This document shows positions 33,150-41,494 of a stretch of 56,118 nt of DNA, in pieces. Origin of the DNA: an uncultured Brachyspira sp. (lineage in GTDB: Bacteria; Spirochaetota; Brachyspiria; Brachyspirales; Brachyspiraceae). How positions within the stretch are numbered: the stretch's first letter is position 1; every line of letters starts with the position of its first letter. The position numbers and the translations under genes are program-made. Below the pieces are notes generated by a model. That model was not told the DNA's origin and ran no database searches. It was given only the letters and a program-made list of their open reading frames with translations. The DNA is taken from the NCBI RefSeq assembly GCF_934747485.1, contig NZ_CAKVGN010000010.1, positions 1 to 56,118 on the forward strand. Reading direction: 5' to 3'.

Positions 33150-33890
33150 TTAAAAATTCCTTAAATGCACCTTACCGTTTTTATCTATGGTTTTATTACC
33201 TTTTTTATACATTATAAAAAGATAATTAAAACCTCTTAAATAATAATTATACTCTATAGCAGATAAATGATAATTACCCTTGCTCAAACTTTTATTATGC
33301 CTCACAACCGAAACTATATCTATAGGCATAAAATATTTACTCATAATCTCAAAAAGCTTAAAACCTATAGGCATAAATGGATAATCTTTCTCATAAGAAT
33401 CTGAAACATATAAAGCCATATATCTATCTTTTTTCATTATTCTAAATATTTCAGTTATAACTTTCTCCATAGCATCATAATACTCATCAGTTTTGGCAGT
33501 CAATTTCCCTATACAATTTTTTTCATTAGAATAATTTATATGCGTACTATATGGAGGGTCAATAAAAACAAAATCCACTTTCTCATCTTCTATTGGTATT
33601 TTTCTTGCATCGGCTCTAAAAATATCTTTTCTCTCTAAAGCCTTTGGATTGATATCATATCCTAAAGCACGTCTATTAAGCTCTCTTGCCACATCAATAG
33701 TTGTGCCGCTTCCTGCCATAGGATCAACTACTAAATCTTTTTCTTTTGTATATCTATTTAATAAATTCCATATTATATATGATGGCGTTGCTCCTATATA
33801 ATGTTTATGCTTCTCCTCTTCACTTTTTAAATATTGCTGAGAAGGATAATCCCAAAGAGTTGTTGTTTGTAATTCTAACTTTTTCTTCAT
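33150..33890 (-). CDS. DNA methyltransferase (N4-cytosine or N6-adenine type)
   Basis: 246 residues. The SAM-binding motif I DPMAGSGTT (56-64) comes before the catalytic motif IV DPPY (111-114), with YDINPKAL and DADARKIP-like acidic residues between them. The protein is short, with no obvious separate target-recognition domain and no adjacent endonuclease, so it is an orphan methylase on present evidence. Small proteins of this form may also modify RNA, so the DNA substrate is probable rather than certain. It converges with the helicase gene, their ends 53 bases apart. Confidence 0.85.
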   Translation of the reverse strand: MKKKLELQTTTLWDYPSQQYLKSEEEKHKHYIGATPSYIIWNLLNRYTKEKDLVVDPMAGSGTTIDVARELNRRALGYDINPKALERKDIFRADARKIPIEDEKVDFVFIDPPYSTHINYSNEKNCIGKLTAKTDEYYDAMEKVITEIFRIMKKDRYMALYVSDSYEKDYPFMPIGFKLFEIMSKYFMPIDIVSVVRHNKSLSKGNYHLSAIEYNYYLRGFNYLFIMYKKGNKTIDKNGKVHLRNF

Positions 33891-34063
33891 TATTTTTCTG
33901 CTGATAATAAAATTAAATATAATAATTTTAGTATATACTATATATTAGTAAGATACAATATAAAACTCAAAATATATGTGATAATAATTTTTATTAAATC
34001 TTATATACATATAAGAAAAAATTACTATACTTATATGTATAAATTATTTTAGGAGAATATTTT

Positions 34064-35239
34064 ATGGAAGAAGCTATCAAAAAAGAAAAAAAAGACTATT
34101 TGCTGATAAAACTTTTTATAGGGATAGTTGTAGGAATTCTAATAGGTACATATTCAAATGAAGGTCTCATTAATGTAATACAATCTATAAAATATGTATT
34201 AAATCAAGTAATATCATTTATGGTTCCTTTAATAGTGTTAGGATTTATTGCCCCTGCTATAACAAGAATGGGAAACAAGGCTAATAAGATGTTAGGTGTT
34301 ATGCTTGCTTTAGCTTATTTCTCTTCTGTGGGTGCTGCTTTATTTTCTACTATTGCAGGATATGCAATAATACCTAATTTAAATATAGCTTCTAATGTTG
34401 CAGGCGGAAAAGAGTTGCCAGAGATAATATTTAAATTAGATATTAATCCTGTATTTCCAGTAATCACTGCATTATTTTTAGCAATATGCGGAGGTGTGGC
34501 AGTTGTAAAAACTAAATCACAGTATTTTGAAAACCTATTGGACGAACTTAATAATATAATACTATTTTTGGTAAATACCGTAGTAGTGCCTATATTGCCA
34601 TTTTATATTGGAAGCACATTTGCCACTTTAGCTTATGAGGGTACTGTTATTAAAAGTATACCAATATTCTTAATAATCATACTTATAGCAATAGTAGGAC
34701 ACTTTATATGGCTTACATTATTATATACTATAGCTGGTATTGTATCAAAGAAAAATCCTGTAAGGGTATTTAAGCATTATGGACCTGCTTATCTTACTGC
34801 TGTTGGTACTATGTCATCTGCTGCTACTTTGCCTGTGGCATTAAAATGTGCAGGAAAATCTGATGCTTTAGATAAAGACATTGTTGACTTTGCTATACCA
34901 ATGGGCTCTACTATACACTTATGCGGTTCCGTATTAACTGAAACTTTCTTTGTTATGACTATATCTAAAATATTGTATGGAAGTTTGCCTCCAGTTGGAA
35001 CTATGATTTTATTTATAATATTGCTTGGTATATTTGCTGTAGGTGCTCCAGGTGTTCCAGGAGGTACTGTTGTTGCTTCTTTGGGTATTATTATATCTGT
35101 ACTTGGCTTTAATGATGATGGTACTGCTTTAATACTTGCTATATTTGCTTTACAAGATAGTTTTGGTACTGCTTGTAATGTTACAGGAGACGGTGCTTTG
35201 GCTTTAATACTTCAAGGAATATTTAGAAAGAATAGCTAA
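34064..35239 (+). CDS. Dicarboxylate/amino acid:cation symporter, copy 1
   Basis: 391 residues of the DAACS (GltP/SstT-like) family. Conserved transport-core pieces are seen: SSAATLPVALKCAGK (HP1 serine-rich tip), MGSTIHLCGSVLTETFF (TM7 region), APGVPGGTVVASLGI (HP2) and ALQDSFGTACNVTGDGALALI (TM8). It would take up acidic or small neutral amino acids with Na+ or H+. AGGAG lies 8 bases before the ATG. A strong terminator follows. A related gene faces it at 35623-36807. Confidence 0.93.
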   Translation: MEEAIKKEKKDYLLIKLFIGIVVGILIGTYSNEGLINVIQSIKYVLNQVISFMVPLIVLGFIAPAITRMGNKANKMLGVMLALAYFSSVGAALFSTIAGYAIIPNLNIASNVAGGKELPEIIFKLDINPVFPVITALFLAICGGVAVVKTKSQYFENLLDELNNIILFLVNTVVVPILPFYIGSTFATLAYEGTVIKSIPIFLIIILIAIVGHFIWLTLLYTIAGIVSKKNPVRVFKHYGPAYLTAVGTMSSAATLPVALKCAGKSDALDKDIVDFAIPMGSTIHLCGSVLTETFFVMTISKILYGSLPPVGTMILFIILLGIFAVGAPGVPGGTVVASLGIIISVLGFNDDGTALILAIFALQDSFGTACNVTGDGALALILQGIFRKNS

Positions 35240-35257
35240 ATTATTAATTTATAACAC

Positions 35258-35304
35258 AAAAAAGAGGCTTAAATTACAATGAATATTTGAGCCTCTTTTT
35301 TATG
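35258..35304. terminator. Strong terminator after symporter copy 1
   Basis: AAAAAAGAGGCTTAAAT pairs with ATTTGAGCCTCTTTTTT (15 or more base pairs with one wobble), with T-runs at both ends so it can act in both directions. Confidence 0.88.
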
Positions 35305-35315
35305 TATTAAAAATT

Positions 35316-35622
35316 TTATATAAAACCCCGCCCTCTATATTCATATGCTTTGTTTAGAATATTTAGTTTTTATTAATCTTGTTACTGATTTAAAAAAGCA
35401 CTCCCGCCCAAGTGTTTTTTAAATTTATAATTGACACACCGCACGGTAAGTAAAATTTCAAATATAATTAAATTAACAATATAATTTTTACAATATACAA
35501 GTGATTGTTCACCGTGCGTTAATATAGACTTAAATACATATTAAATATTATATAAATAAAAAAGGGCAGCTCCATTAGAAACCACCCTTCGTATTAATTA
35601 ATTTGATTATAATTAATTTTGT
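35316..35622. repeat. Divergent relative of the hairpin repeats in the symporter gap
   Basis: Between the two convergent symporters lie AAAAAAGCACT/AGTGTTTTTT around CCCGCCCA (about 35394-35422, one bulged base) and a wide inverted repeat CGCACGGT (35440-35447) / ACCGTGCG (35511-35518) enclosing 63 A/T-rich bases. GCACTCCCGC and CCGCACGG echo the GCACTCCCCCGCACG sequence of arrays A, B and D, but the core is unrelated. No left or right block is present. AAGGG/CCCTT near 35563-35588 may be a weak terminator for the leftward gene. Confidence 0.55.
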
Positions 35623-36807
35623 TTAAGCAACTGACTCTTTTTTAATCTTAGTCTTGTAGAACCAATCAACAAATACAGCAATAGCATTATCTCCAGAAAC
35701 ATTAGCAGCAGTACCAAAAGAGTCTTGAGTTAAGTATAAAGCAATCATCAAACCTTGCAATTCTTCTCCAGTAATACCAATCATATAGAAGAAAGGTAAA
35801 GCACTCATAACAGCTCCGCCAGGTGCTCCGGGAGCAGCAACCATAGCTATACCTAACATGAGTATGAAAGGAAGTATTGAACCATAAGTAGGGTTTTGTC
35901 CAAGTATAAGTATTACAGCAGTAGAACAGCAAGTTAAAGTAATCATAGAACCGGCTAAGTGTATAGTAGCACAAAGCGGTATAACAAAATTTCTAATCTG
36001 CTCGCTGACACCATTTCTTTCAGCAGCTATTAAGCTAACAGGTATAGTAGCAGCACTGCTTTGAGTACCTACAGCAGTGAAATAAGGCGGTATTTGGTTT
36101 TTAATGAGCATTAGAGGAGATTTATGCCCTATAATTCCAGATATTATAAATAAAGCAGTGATATAAAGTATATGTAAAGTAATAACAACTGCAAATACTT
36201 TACCAAATATTACGAGTATGTGCTGTATACTACCAGCATAAGCTAAATTAGCAAAAGTACCTAAAATGTGTATAGGCAATAAAGGTATTATTATATTTTT
36301 AAGAACAGCTTGTATAACCTCTTCAGAATCTCTTACTATAGAAAATAATTCCTCACCTTGTTTCTTAGGTCTTAGCATTGTAATACCAATACCAAGTATA
36401 AATGCAAATACTACAGCAGATGTAACGTCAAATAAAGGTTTAAGAGGTATAGAAAAATAACTGTCTAAGCCAGATTCTATTTTTACATTGCTTAAAGCAG
36501 CAGCACCCAAAAGAGTAGGAAAAAGATTTGAAGCTACTAAAAAAGCAATACTTCCAGCTAATAATGTAGAACCATAAGATATAGCTACAGTAATTCCAAT
36601 AAGCTTTGAAGCACCCTCTGTAAGACTGGCAATACCATATCCTATAAAAGCAACTATCATGAGAGGTATAATAAAGTTTAAAAATAAACTAAATATAGAA
36701 CTGAAAGTTACAAATATTCTTACCACAGGACTAGGAAGATACATGCCAACCAAAATACCTAAAATTATACCAATTATAATTCTAGGCAGCAAACCAATTT
36801 TTTTCAT
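35623..36807 (-). CDS. Dicarboxylate/amino acid:cation symporter, copy 2
   Basis: 394 residues from the ATG at 36807 (GGAG 8 bases upstream; a longer frame has no ribosome site). Same family and same core motifs as copy 1: SSAATIPVSLIAAERNG, LCATIHLAGSMITLTCC, APGAPGGAVMSALPF and LTQDSFGTAANVSGDNAIAVF. The two are paralogues arranged tail to tail, and differ in the TM7 stretch that faces the substrate, so specificity may differ. Confidence 0.93.
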   Translation of the reverse strand: MKKIGLLPRIIIGIILGILVGMYLPSPVVRIFVTFSSIFSLFLNFIIPLMIVAFIGYGIASLTEGASKLIGITVAISYGSTLLAGSIAFLVASNLFPTLLGAAALSNVKIESGLDSYFSIPLKPLFDVTSAVVFAFILGIGITMLRPKKQGEELFSIVRDSEEVIQAVLKNIIIPLLPIHILGTFANLAYAGSIQHILVIFGKVFAVVITLHILYITALFIISGIIGHKSPLMLIKNQIPPYFTAVGTQSSAATIPVSLIAAERNGVSEQIRNFVIPLCATIHLAGSMITLTCCSTAVILILGQNPTYGSILPFILMLGIAMVAAPGAPGGAVMSALPFFYMIGITGEELQGLMIALYLTQDSFGTAANVSGDNAIAVFVDWFYKTKIKKESVA

Positions 36808-36957
36808 TGTAAAACTCCATAAGTAAGTGTTATGACTACAGTATAGAAAATTTTTTTTATGCAATCAATTAATTATTTTACTAAAATTTTTTTTTTAGGT
36901 TTTTATGCTTTTATATTATTATATGTGTAATACATTTTTTACATATTATGAATAGTA

Positions 36958-36996
36958 ATAAAAAACTACGATATAAAAACTATACCGTAGTTTTAT
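36958..36996 (-). terminator. Terminator of the ftsH transcript
   Basis: On the minus strand AAAACTACGGTATAG...TATATCGTAGTTTT forms a long stem (one mismatch) and ends in a T-run, about 20-50 bases after the ftsH stop. Confidence 0.8.
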
Positions 36997-37015
36997 TCAG
37001 CTATTTTATAATTTA

Positions 37016-39109
37016 TTAATCTTCATTTTTCTTTTTTCTATTAGGAGAAGATATTTTTTTATTAATAGAAGAAGTTTTTTTAGAAGATTTTTCGTCTTTA
37101 AGAGGTTTTATAGGTGTAGAAAATACTTCATCTTTAACACTCTTTACTTCTCCGTCTTGATATGCTGAAGGGTCTTCGAGTTCATCAGTGCCTCTTTTAG
37201 GGTCTTTACCTGCATAAACTAATTTGTCTTTTACTCTGTCAAGTTTAACTTCGCATATTCTTTCAATATCTTCTATGTCAAGAGATTCTTTTTCAAATAA
37301 TTCTCTAGACAATGCTTCAAACTTATCAGCATTTTCAGCTATTAATTTTTTAGTTCTTTCATAAGCCTTAATAACAAACTTATGCACTTCCTCATCAATT
37401 TTTTGAGCAGTTTCTTCACTATAGTCTTTATGACGTGCAATTTCTTTACCCAAGAATATAGGCTGTTCTTTTTGACCGAAAGCAATAGGACCAAGCCTGC
37501 TCATACCCCACTCACAAACCATTCTTCTTGCAAGTTCTGTAACTCTTTCTATATCATTGGAAGCACCGGTAGTAACAGAATCTTCCCCAAACTTAAACTC
37601 TTCTGCAACACGTCCTCCAAGAAGCAAAGACATTTCATCAATAGCTTTTTTCCTTTGAAGAGTGTATCTTCCATCTGAAGGAAGCGTCCAAGTAGCACCC
37701 AAACTTCTTCCGCGAGGTACAATTGTTACCTTATGTAAAGCATCGGTATTTTGAAGGAGAACTGCCATTAAAGTATGACCTGCCTCGTGGTAAGCAGTAT
37801 TAAGTTTTTCTTTCTCGCTTATAAGAATACTTCTTCTTTCAGGACCCATCATAACCTTATCGCGAGCTTCTTCAAAATCTTTAAGCTCTACTCTCTCTTT
37901 ATCGTTTCTAGCAGCAATCAAAGCAGCCTCATTAACCATATTAGCAATATCAGCACCAGAAAAACCAGGAGTAGCCCTTGCAAGATGATACAAATCTATA
38001 GAAGGGTCATGCTGTATTTTAGCAACATGCACTTTAAATATTCCCTCTCTTCCTTTAACATCAGGCAAATCAACAACAACCTGTCTGTCAAATCTACCCG
38101 GACGAAGCAATGCAGGGTCAAGTACATCAGGTCTGTTGGTAGCAGCAAATATAATTATTCTTGTGTCAGTATTAAAGCCGTCCATTTCAACAAGCATTTG
38201 GTTTAGAGTTTGCTCTCTTTCATCATGACCGCCGCCGTATCCAGCTCCTCTTGTTCTACCCACAGCATCAAGCTCATCTATAAATATAATACAAGGGGCA
38301 GACCTCTTACCTTGTTCAAATAAATCTCTTACCCTTGAAGCACCCACACCTACAAACATCTCAACAAACTCAGAACCAGACATACTAAAGAAAGGTACAT
38401 TAGCCTCTCCTGCAACAGCCTTAGCAAGCAAAGTTTTACCAGTACCCGGAGGGCCTACCAATAATACTCCCTTTGGTATCTTAGCACCAAGCCTCGTAAA
38501 TTTGCTGGCGTCTTTCAAAAATTGTACAACCTCTTGAAGCTCTTCTTTAGCCTCTTTACAGCCCTCAACATCTTTGAAAGTTACTTTTACATCTTCTTTT
38601 GTTAATAGTCTTGCTCTGCTCTTTCCAAAGTTCATAGCTCTGTTATTTGAACCTTGAACCTGTCTGAACATAAAAAACCAAAGTAAAAATCCTATAGCAA
38701 GTATAGGAAGTAAGTTTACAAGTATTATGCTGAAATAACTAGGTTTTTCAGCTTCTCCTCGAACCTTTACATTATTTTCTATAAGGAAATCTGCAAAACC
38801 GCTTGCAGTAAAAGGTATATAAGAATAAAAATCTATCTCTGTAATTTTGCCGTTAAGCGTTTCCACTGCCTTACCATTTTTTATATATTGATCAACTATA
38901 GTAACTTCTTTAACAACGCCATCTTTTACTTTTTGTACAACAGTAGAATAATCCCATTCCTGAGCCTTAACTTGAGGAGTCTTCTGAAAATACATTATTG
39001 CCATTACTACTACCATAGTAAGAAGCAGTATTATAATAATCTGATTTCCGCCCCCGCTTTGAGGAATGTTGTTTCTTCTATTTGAATTCTTTTTTTTATT
39101 GTTAGCCAT
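37016..39109 (-). CDS. ftsH: ATP-dependent zinc metalloprotease FtsH
   Basis: 697 residues. Membrane helices at about 22-41 and 127-148 flank a periplasmic domain. The AAA domain has Walker A GPPGTGKT (219-226), Walker B IIFIDELDAVG and the second region of homology TNRPDVLDPALLRPGRFDR; the zinc site HEAGH is at 441-445. It degrades misassembled membrane proteins and short-lived cytosolic proteins. A lysine/serine-rich C-terminal tail (residues about 640-697) is typical of disordered FtsH tails. The NlpC/P60 gene lies beyond it on the same strand, 34 bases upstream. Confidence 0.97.
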   Translation of the reverse strand: MANNKKKNSNRRNNIPQSGGGNQIIIILLLTMVVVMAIMYFQKTPQVKAQEWDYSTVVQKVKDGVVKEVTIVDQYIKNGKAVETLNGKITEIDFYSYIPFTASGFADFLIENNVKVRGEAEKPSYFSIILVNLLPILAIGFLLWFFMFRQVQGSNNRAMNFGKSRARLLTKEDVKVTFKDVEGCKEAKEELQEVVQFLKDASKFTRLGAKIPKGVLLVGPPGTGKTLLAKAVAGEANVPFFSMSGSEFVEMFVGVGASRVRDLFEQGKRSAPCIIFIDELDAVGRTRGAGYGGGHDEREQTLNQMLVEMDGFNTDTRIIIFAATNRPDVLDPALLRPGRFDRQVVVDLPDVKGREGIFKVHVAKIQHDPSIDLYHLARATPGFSGADIANMVNEAALIAARNDKERVELKDFEEARDKVMMGPERRSILISEKEKLNTAYHEAGHTLMAVLLQNTDALHKVTIVPRGRSLGATWTLPSDGRYTLQRKKAIDEMSLLLGGRVAEEFKFGEDSVTTGASNDIERVTELARRMVCEWGMSRLGPIAFGQKEQPIFLGKEIARHKDYSEETAQKIDEEVHKFVIKAYERTKKLIAENADKFEALSRELFEKESLDIEDIERICEVKLDRVKDKLVYAGKDPKRGTDELEDPSAYQDGEVKSVKDEVFSTPIKPLKDEKSSKKTSSINKKISSPNRKKKNED

Positions 39110-39143
39110 ATATTCTCCAAAAAAATCTCTTTATCTATAATAT

Positions 39144-39827
39144 TTATTCTAAAGGTATATCTAAAATAGTACCATAACTATTAAAACATTTTGATGCAAG
39201 TGAATCTACGCCTCCTCCTCTTCTAAGATAGCTATTGATAACTTTTCCGTCTTTTCTAGCTAAATCAGGATATTTTAAATTTATATAGCCTTCAACAAGA
39301 CCTCTGCTTGTAGAAGCATGTACATAAGTTACAGTTCCTTCTTCTTTATCTACAGCAACAACTATTCCAGCATGCGTAAGTTTTTTTGTATCTGATGTTG
39401 TTCTATCAAACATCACTATATCGCCAATGTTTGGCATGCCGTTATTGTATATCTTCTTATATTTTGAAAGTGTTGAATATATTGTTTTTACACCGCTTGA
39501 ATCCATTATCGCCTGCTTTTCAAAAACTGCTATATTAGAACTCCAATAAACTGCGGTTACAAAACCAGAACAATCAAAATTGAATTTTTTCTTCTCTTTT
39601 GTAGTTGGATGAGTTAATTCAACTCTTTCATTATATTTATAGTGTTTTTGCAAATAAAAGTTAGCCCACTTCTTTATATCTTCTCTAACTTTATTTTTTT
39701 GTTTATCATCTATTTCTACGCCATTTTCATCTAAATATGATTGATAATTCTTATCATAACCATAATTTTGTGCAAATGAATAGCTTGAAAACATTAAAGC
39801 AATTAATATACTAATAAAAAAATGCAT
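39144..39827 (-). CDS. Secreted NlpC/P60-type cysteine peptidase
   Basis: 227 residues with a signal peptide (MHFFISILIALMFSSYSFAQ). The NlpC/P60 core has Cys86 in NFDCSGFVTAVYW, His152 in THAGIVVAVD and a third polar residue at His170 (YVHAST), the expected catalytic set. Such enzymes cut peptide stems in peptidoglycan, or related amide bonds, in the periplasm. The region before the domain (about 20-80) is a helical extension. It lies directly upstream of ftsH and may be co-transcribed with it. Confidence 0.88.
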   Translation of the reverse strand: MHFFISILIALMFSSYSFAQNYGYDKNYQSYLDENGVEIDDKQKNKVREDIKKWANFYLQKHYKYNERVELTHPTTKEKKKFNFDCSGFVTAVYWSSNIAVFEKQAIMDSSGVKTIYSTLSKYKKIYNNGMPNIGDIVMFDRTTSDTKKLTHAGIVVAVDKEEGTVTYVHASTSRGLVEGYINLKYPDLARKDGKVINSYLRRGGGVDSLASKCFNSYGTILDIPLE

Positions 39828-39943
39828 AATTCCTCTAATTAAAAAATAATTTTATAAAATATTTACAAAAAGTCAAGGTACTTTATTTAATACAAAATCG
39901 GATTTTTACCTATAAATAATATAAGAAAATATAAAAATTATTA

Positions 39944-40498
39944 TTACAATTTATTTAAATAAAAATTATCAGACTTTAACCATTTAATTCTATATTGTAA
40001 CGGGGTAATCATATTAAAAAAGGCGTTTAAATATGGATAAGCATTTTCAAATTGTATTGACAGTCTTGTTTTAAAATAATATTCAGTGTCTATATTTAGG
40101 TTATTAGTATTAATAATTTCTATTCTATTTATTTGGCTTGTATTTCTAATTAATTCATAAAAGTTAGTATTTCTTGTTTCAGCCATAGTTTGAGAATTAT
40201 ACATAACATATTCTTTAGTAAAAAAATCATAATATATTCTTCTAAAGAAATGAGCATCTTTTATGCTGTCATCTAACAGTAAATTGTTTTTAAACAAATT
40301 AACTCTAAAATTGAATACTGTGATAATGCCGTTGTCTAAATATTTTTTTATATTACTATAAAAATTCATATCATTTCCAACATAAACATTGGCATATAAA
40401 GTATTATTATAGATATTTGCACCTGAAAAATGAAGTCTTAATTCATATGGGTATAATTGAAAGCTTATTATAATAAATAATGTTAATACATATTTCAT
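39944..40498 (-). CDS. Secreted DUF4390-like protein
   Basis: 184 residues with a signal peptide (cleaved near YPYELRL). The mature protein has an all-beta look: NTLYANVYVGNDMNFYSNIK, GIITVFNFRVNLFKNN, RIYYDFFTKEYVMYNSQT, then YYFKTRLSIQFENAYPYLN. The order of segments (ligand-free strand, then 'YYD-x-x-T-x-E-Y' and 'R-L-x-I') recalls DUF4390, a periplasmic family of unknown role. The call is tentative. It is leftward with no ribosome site that I can identify beyond weak A-rich sequence. Confidence 0.6.
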   Translation of the reverse strand: MKYVLTLFIIISFQLYPYELRLHFSGANIYNNTLYANVYVGNDMNFYSNIKKYLDNGIITVFNFRVNLFKNNLLLDDSIKDAHFFRRIYYDFFTKEYVMYNSQTMAETRNTNFYELIRNTSQINRIEIINTNNLNIDTEYYFKTRLSIQFENAYPYLNAFFNMITPLQYRIKWLKSDNFYLNKL

Positions 40499-40548
40499 AA
40501 TTATTTAATTATACTTAAATTAATATAAAAGTAAAGCATACAAAAGAG

Positions 40549-40576
40549 TTGACTATATAAAAAAAAATATTATAAT
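40549..40576 (+). promoter_or_regulatory. Sigma-70-type promoter of the tmRNA gene
   Basis: TTGACT (40549-40554), 16 bases, TATAAT (40571-40576). The start is predicted near 40583, about 14 bases before the mature 5' end. Confidence 0.7.
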
Positions 40577-40596
40577 AATATATATGTTCTTTGAAA

Positions 40597-40946
40597 GGGG
40601 ATGCTCCGGCTTCGACTGCGATGGTTGAGTCATATTTTGCATAGCCGTGCTTGGTATATGCACGTAAATATCATACTAAAAATATAAGTGCAGACGAATA
40701 CGCACTTGCAGCTTAATTGAAGCTGTCACTGGTTTAGTGATTTGTCTATGGGTTGCTTTATCGGTGTCGAAACACATAGAACTTGTATTGGGTGCCGTTT
40801 GAGCCTAATATTACGTATACTCAAACTAGCTTTATAGTTTTTCTGCTTGTCTTTTACCTGTAAAGTGAAACTTCAAAGATAAGATATGCTATGTAGACGA
40901 ATATGGGGCGCTTCGTAGGACGCGGGTTCGAGTCCCGCCATCTCCA
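40597..40946 (+). ncRNA. ssrA: Transfer-messenger RNA (tmRNA)
   Basis: 350 bases. The 5' end GGGGATG pairs with CATCTCC at the 3' end, with the G3-U pair that alanyl-tRNA synthetase recognises, and the T-arm GCGGGTTCGAGTCCCGC precedes it. CTCCGGCTTCGAC near the 5' end is diagnostic of tmRNA. The tag frame ends ADEYALAA then TAA (40690-40716), the usual protease-recognised Ala-Leu-Ala-Ala end; codons further upstream (ACT AAA AAT ATA AGT) may also be decoded, as the resume codon is not certain. CCA is not encoded (A then ATT). It rescues stalled ribosomes with SmpB. Confidence 0.96.
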
Positions 40947-40964
40947 ATTCTTATAAAAAATAAT

Positions 40965-41459
40965 TTATAATTCACTTTTCTGGAAAGCTATTCTCTCTGC
41001 TCCGTTTCTTCTTAATTTTATTATGCCGCATTTTGTAAAACCTTCTTTCTCTAAAAGCCTTTGCATTGGTATATTATCTTTATGTGTATCTACTCTCATA
41101 TTTTTGCATATATCAAAACAGTATTTCATGCAAAAAGAGCCTACTCCTTTTTGATTTTTTAGAGTTGCTATTCTGTGTATAACTCCGTATTTATTGTTAT
41201 TAAGCCACTTGCCTTCGTATATTTCATTATAATCTTCTTCAATACCTATAAAAAAACAAAATGTTGCTATGATATTATTATCATCATCTAAGCACACATA
41301 ACTTTCATTTTTTTGAATGTCTTCTTCTACATCTTCTCTTGATGGATATCCATTAACCCATTGATTTGGATTATTATTTGCTTTCATATATTCTCTGGCA
41401 TAATCAAATATTTCTAAGAGTTTATTTATATCATTAGCAGTTGTTTTTCTTATAGTCAT
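40965..41459 (-). CDS. GNAT-family acetyltransferase
   Basis: 164 residues of the GNAT fold: IRKTTANDINKLLEIFDYAR at the start, a central strand pair with IIATFCFFIGIEEDY, the acetyl-CoA-binding segment RIATLKNQKGVGSFCMKYCF and the C-terminal VDTHKDNIPMQRLLEKEGFTKCGII. The sequence resembles RimI-like GNATs that acetylate small molecules or proteins; the substrate is unknown. Its 3' end is 18 bases from the tmRNA end and converges on it. Its start lies about 40 bases from the first repeat spacer of array J. Confidence 0.9.
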   Translation of the reverse strand: MTIRKTTANDINKLLEIFDYAREYMKANNNPNQWVNGYPSREDVEEDIQKNESYVCLDDDNNIIATFCFFIGIEEDYNEIYEGKWLNNNKYGVIHRIATLKNQKGVGSFCMKYCFDICKNMRVDTHKDNIPMQRLLEKEGFTKCGIIKLRRNGAERIAFQKSEL

Positions 41460-41494
41460 ATTGTATTTTTCTTAATATTTTTGTTTAGATTATT

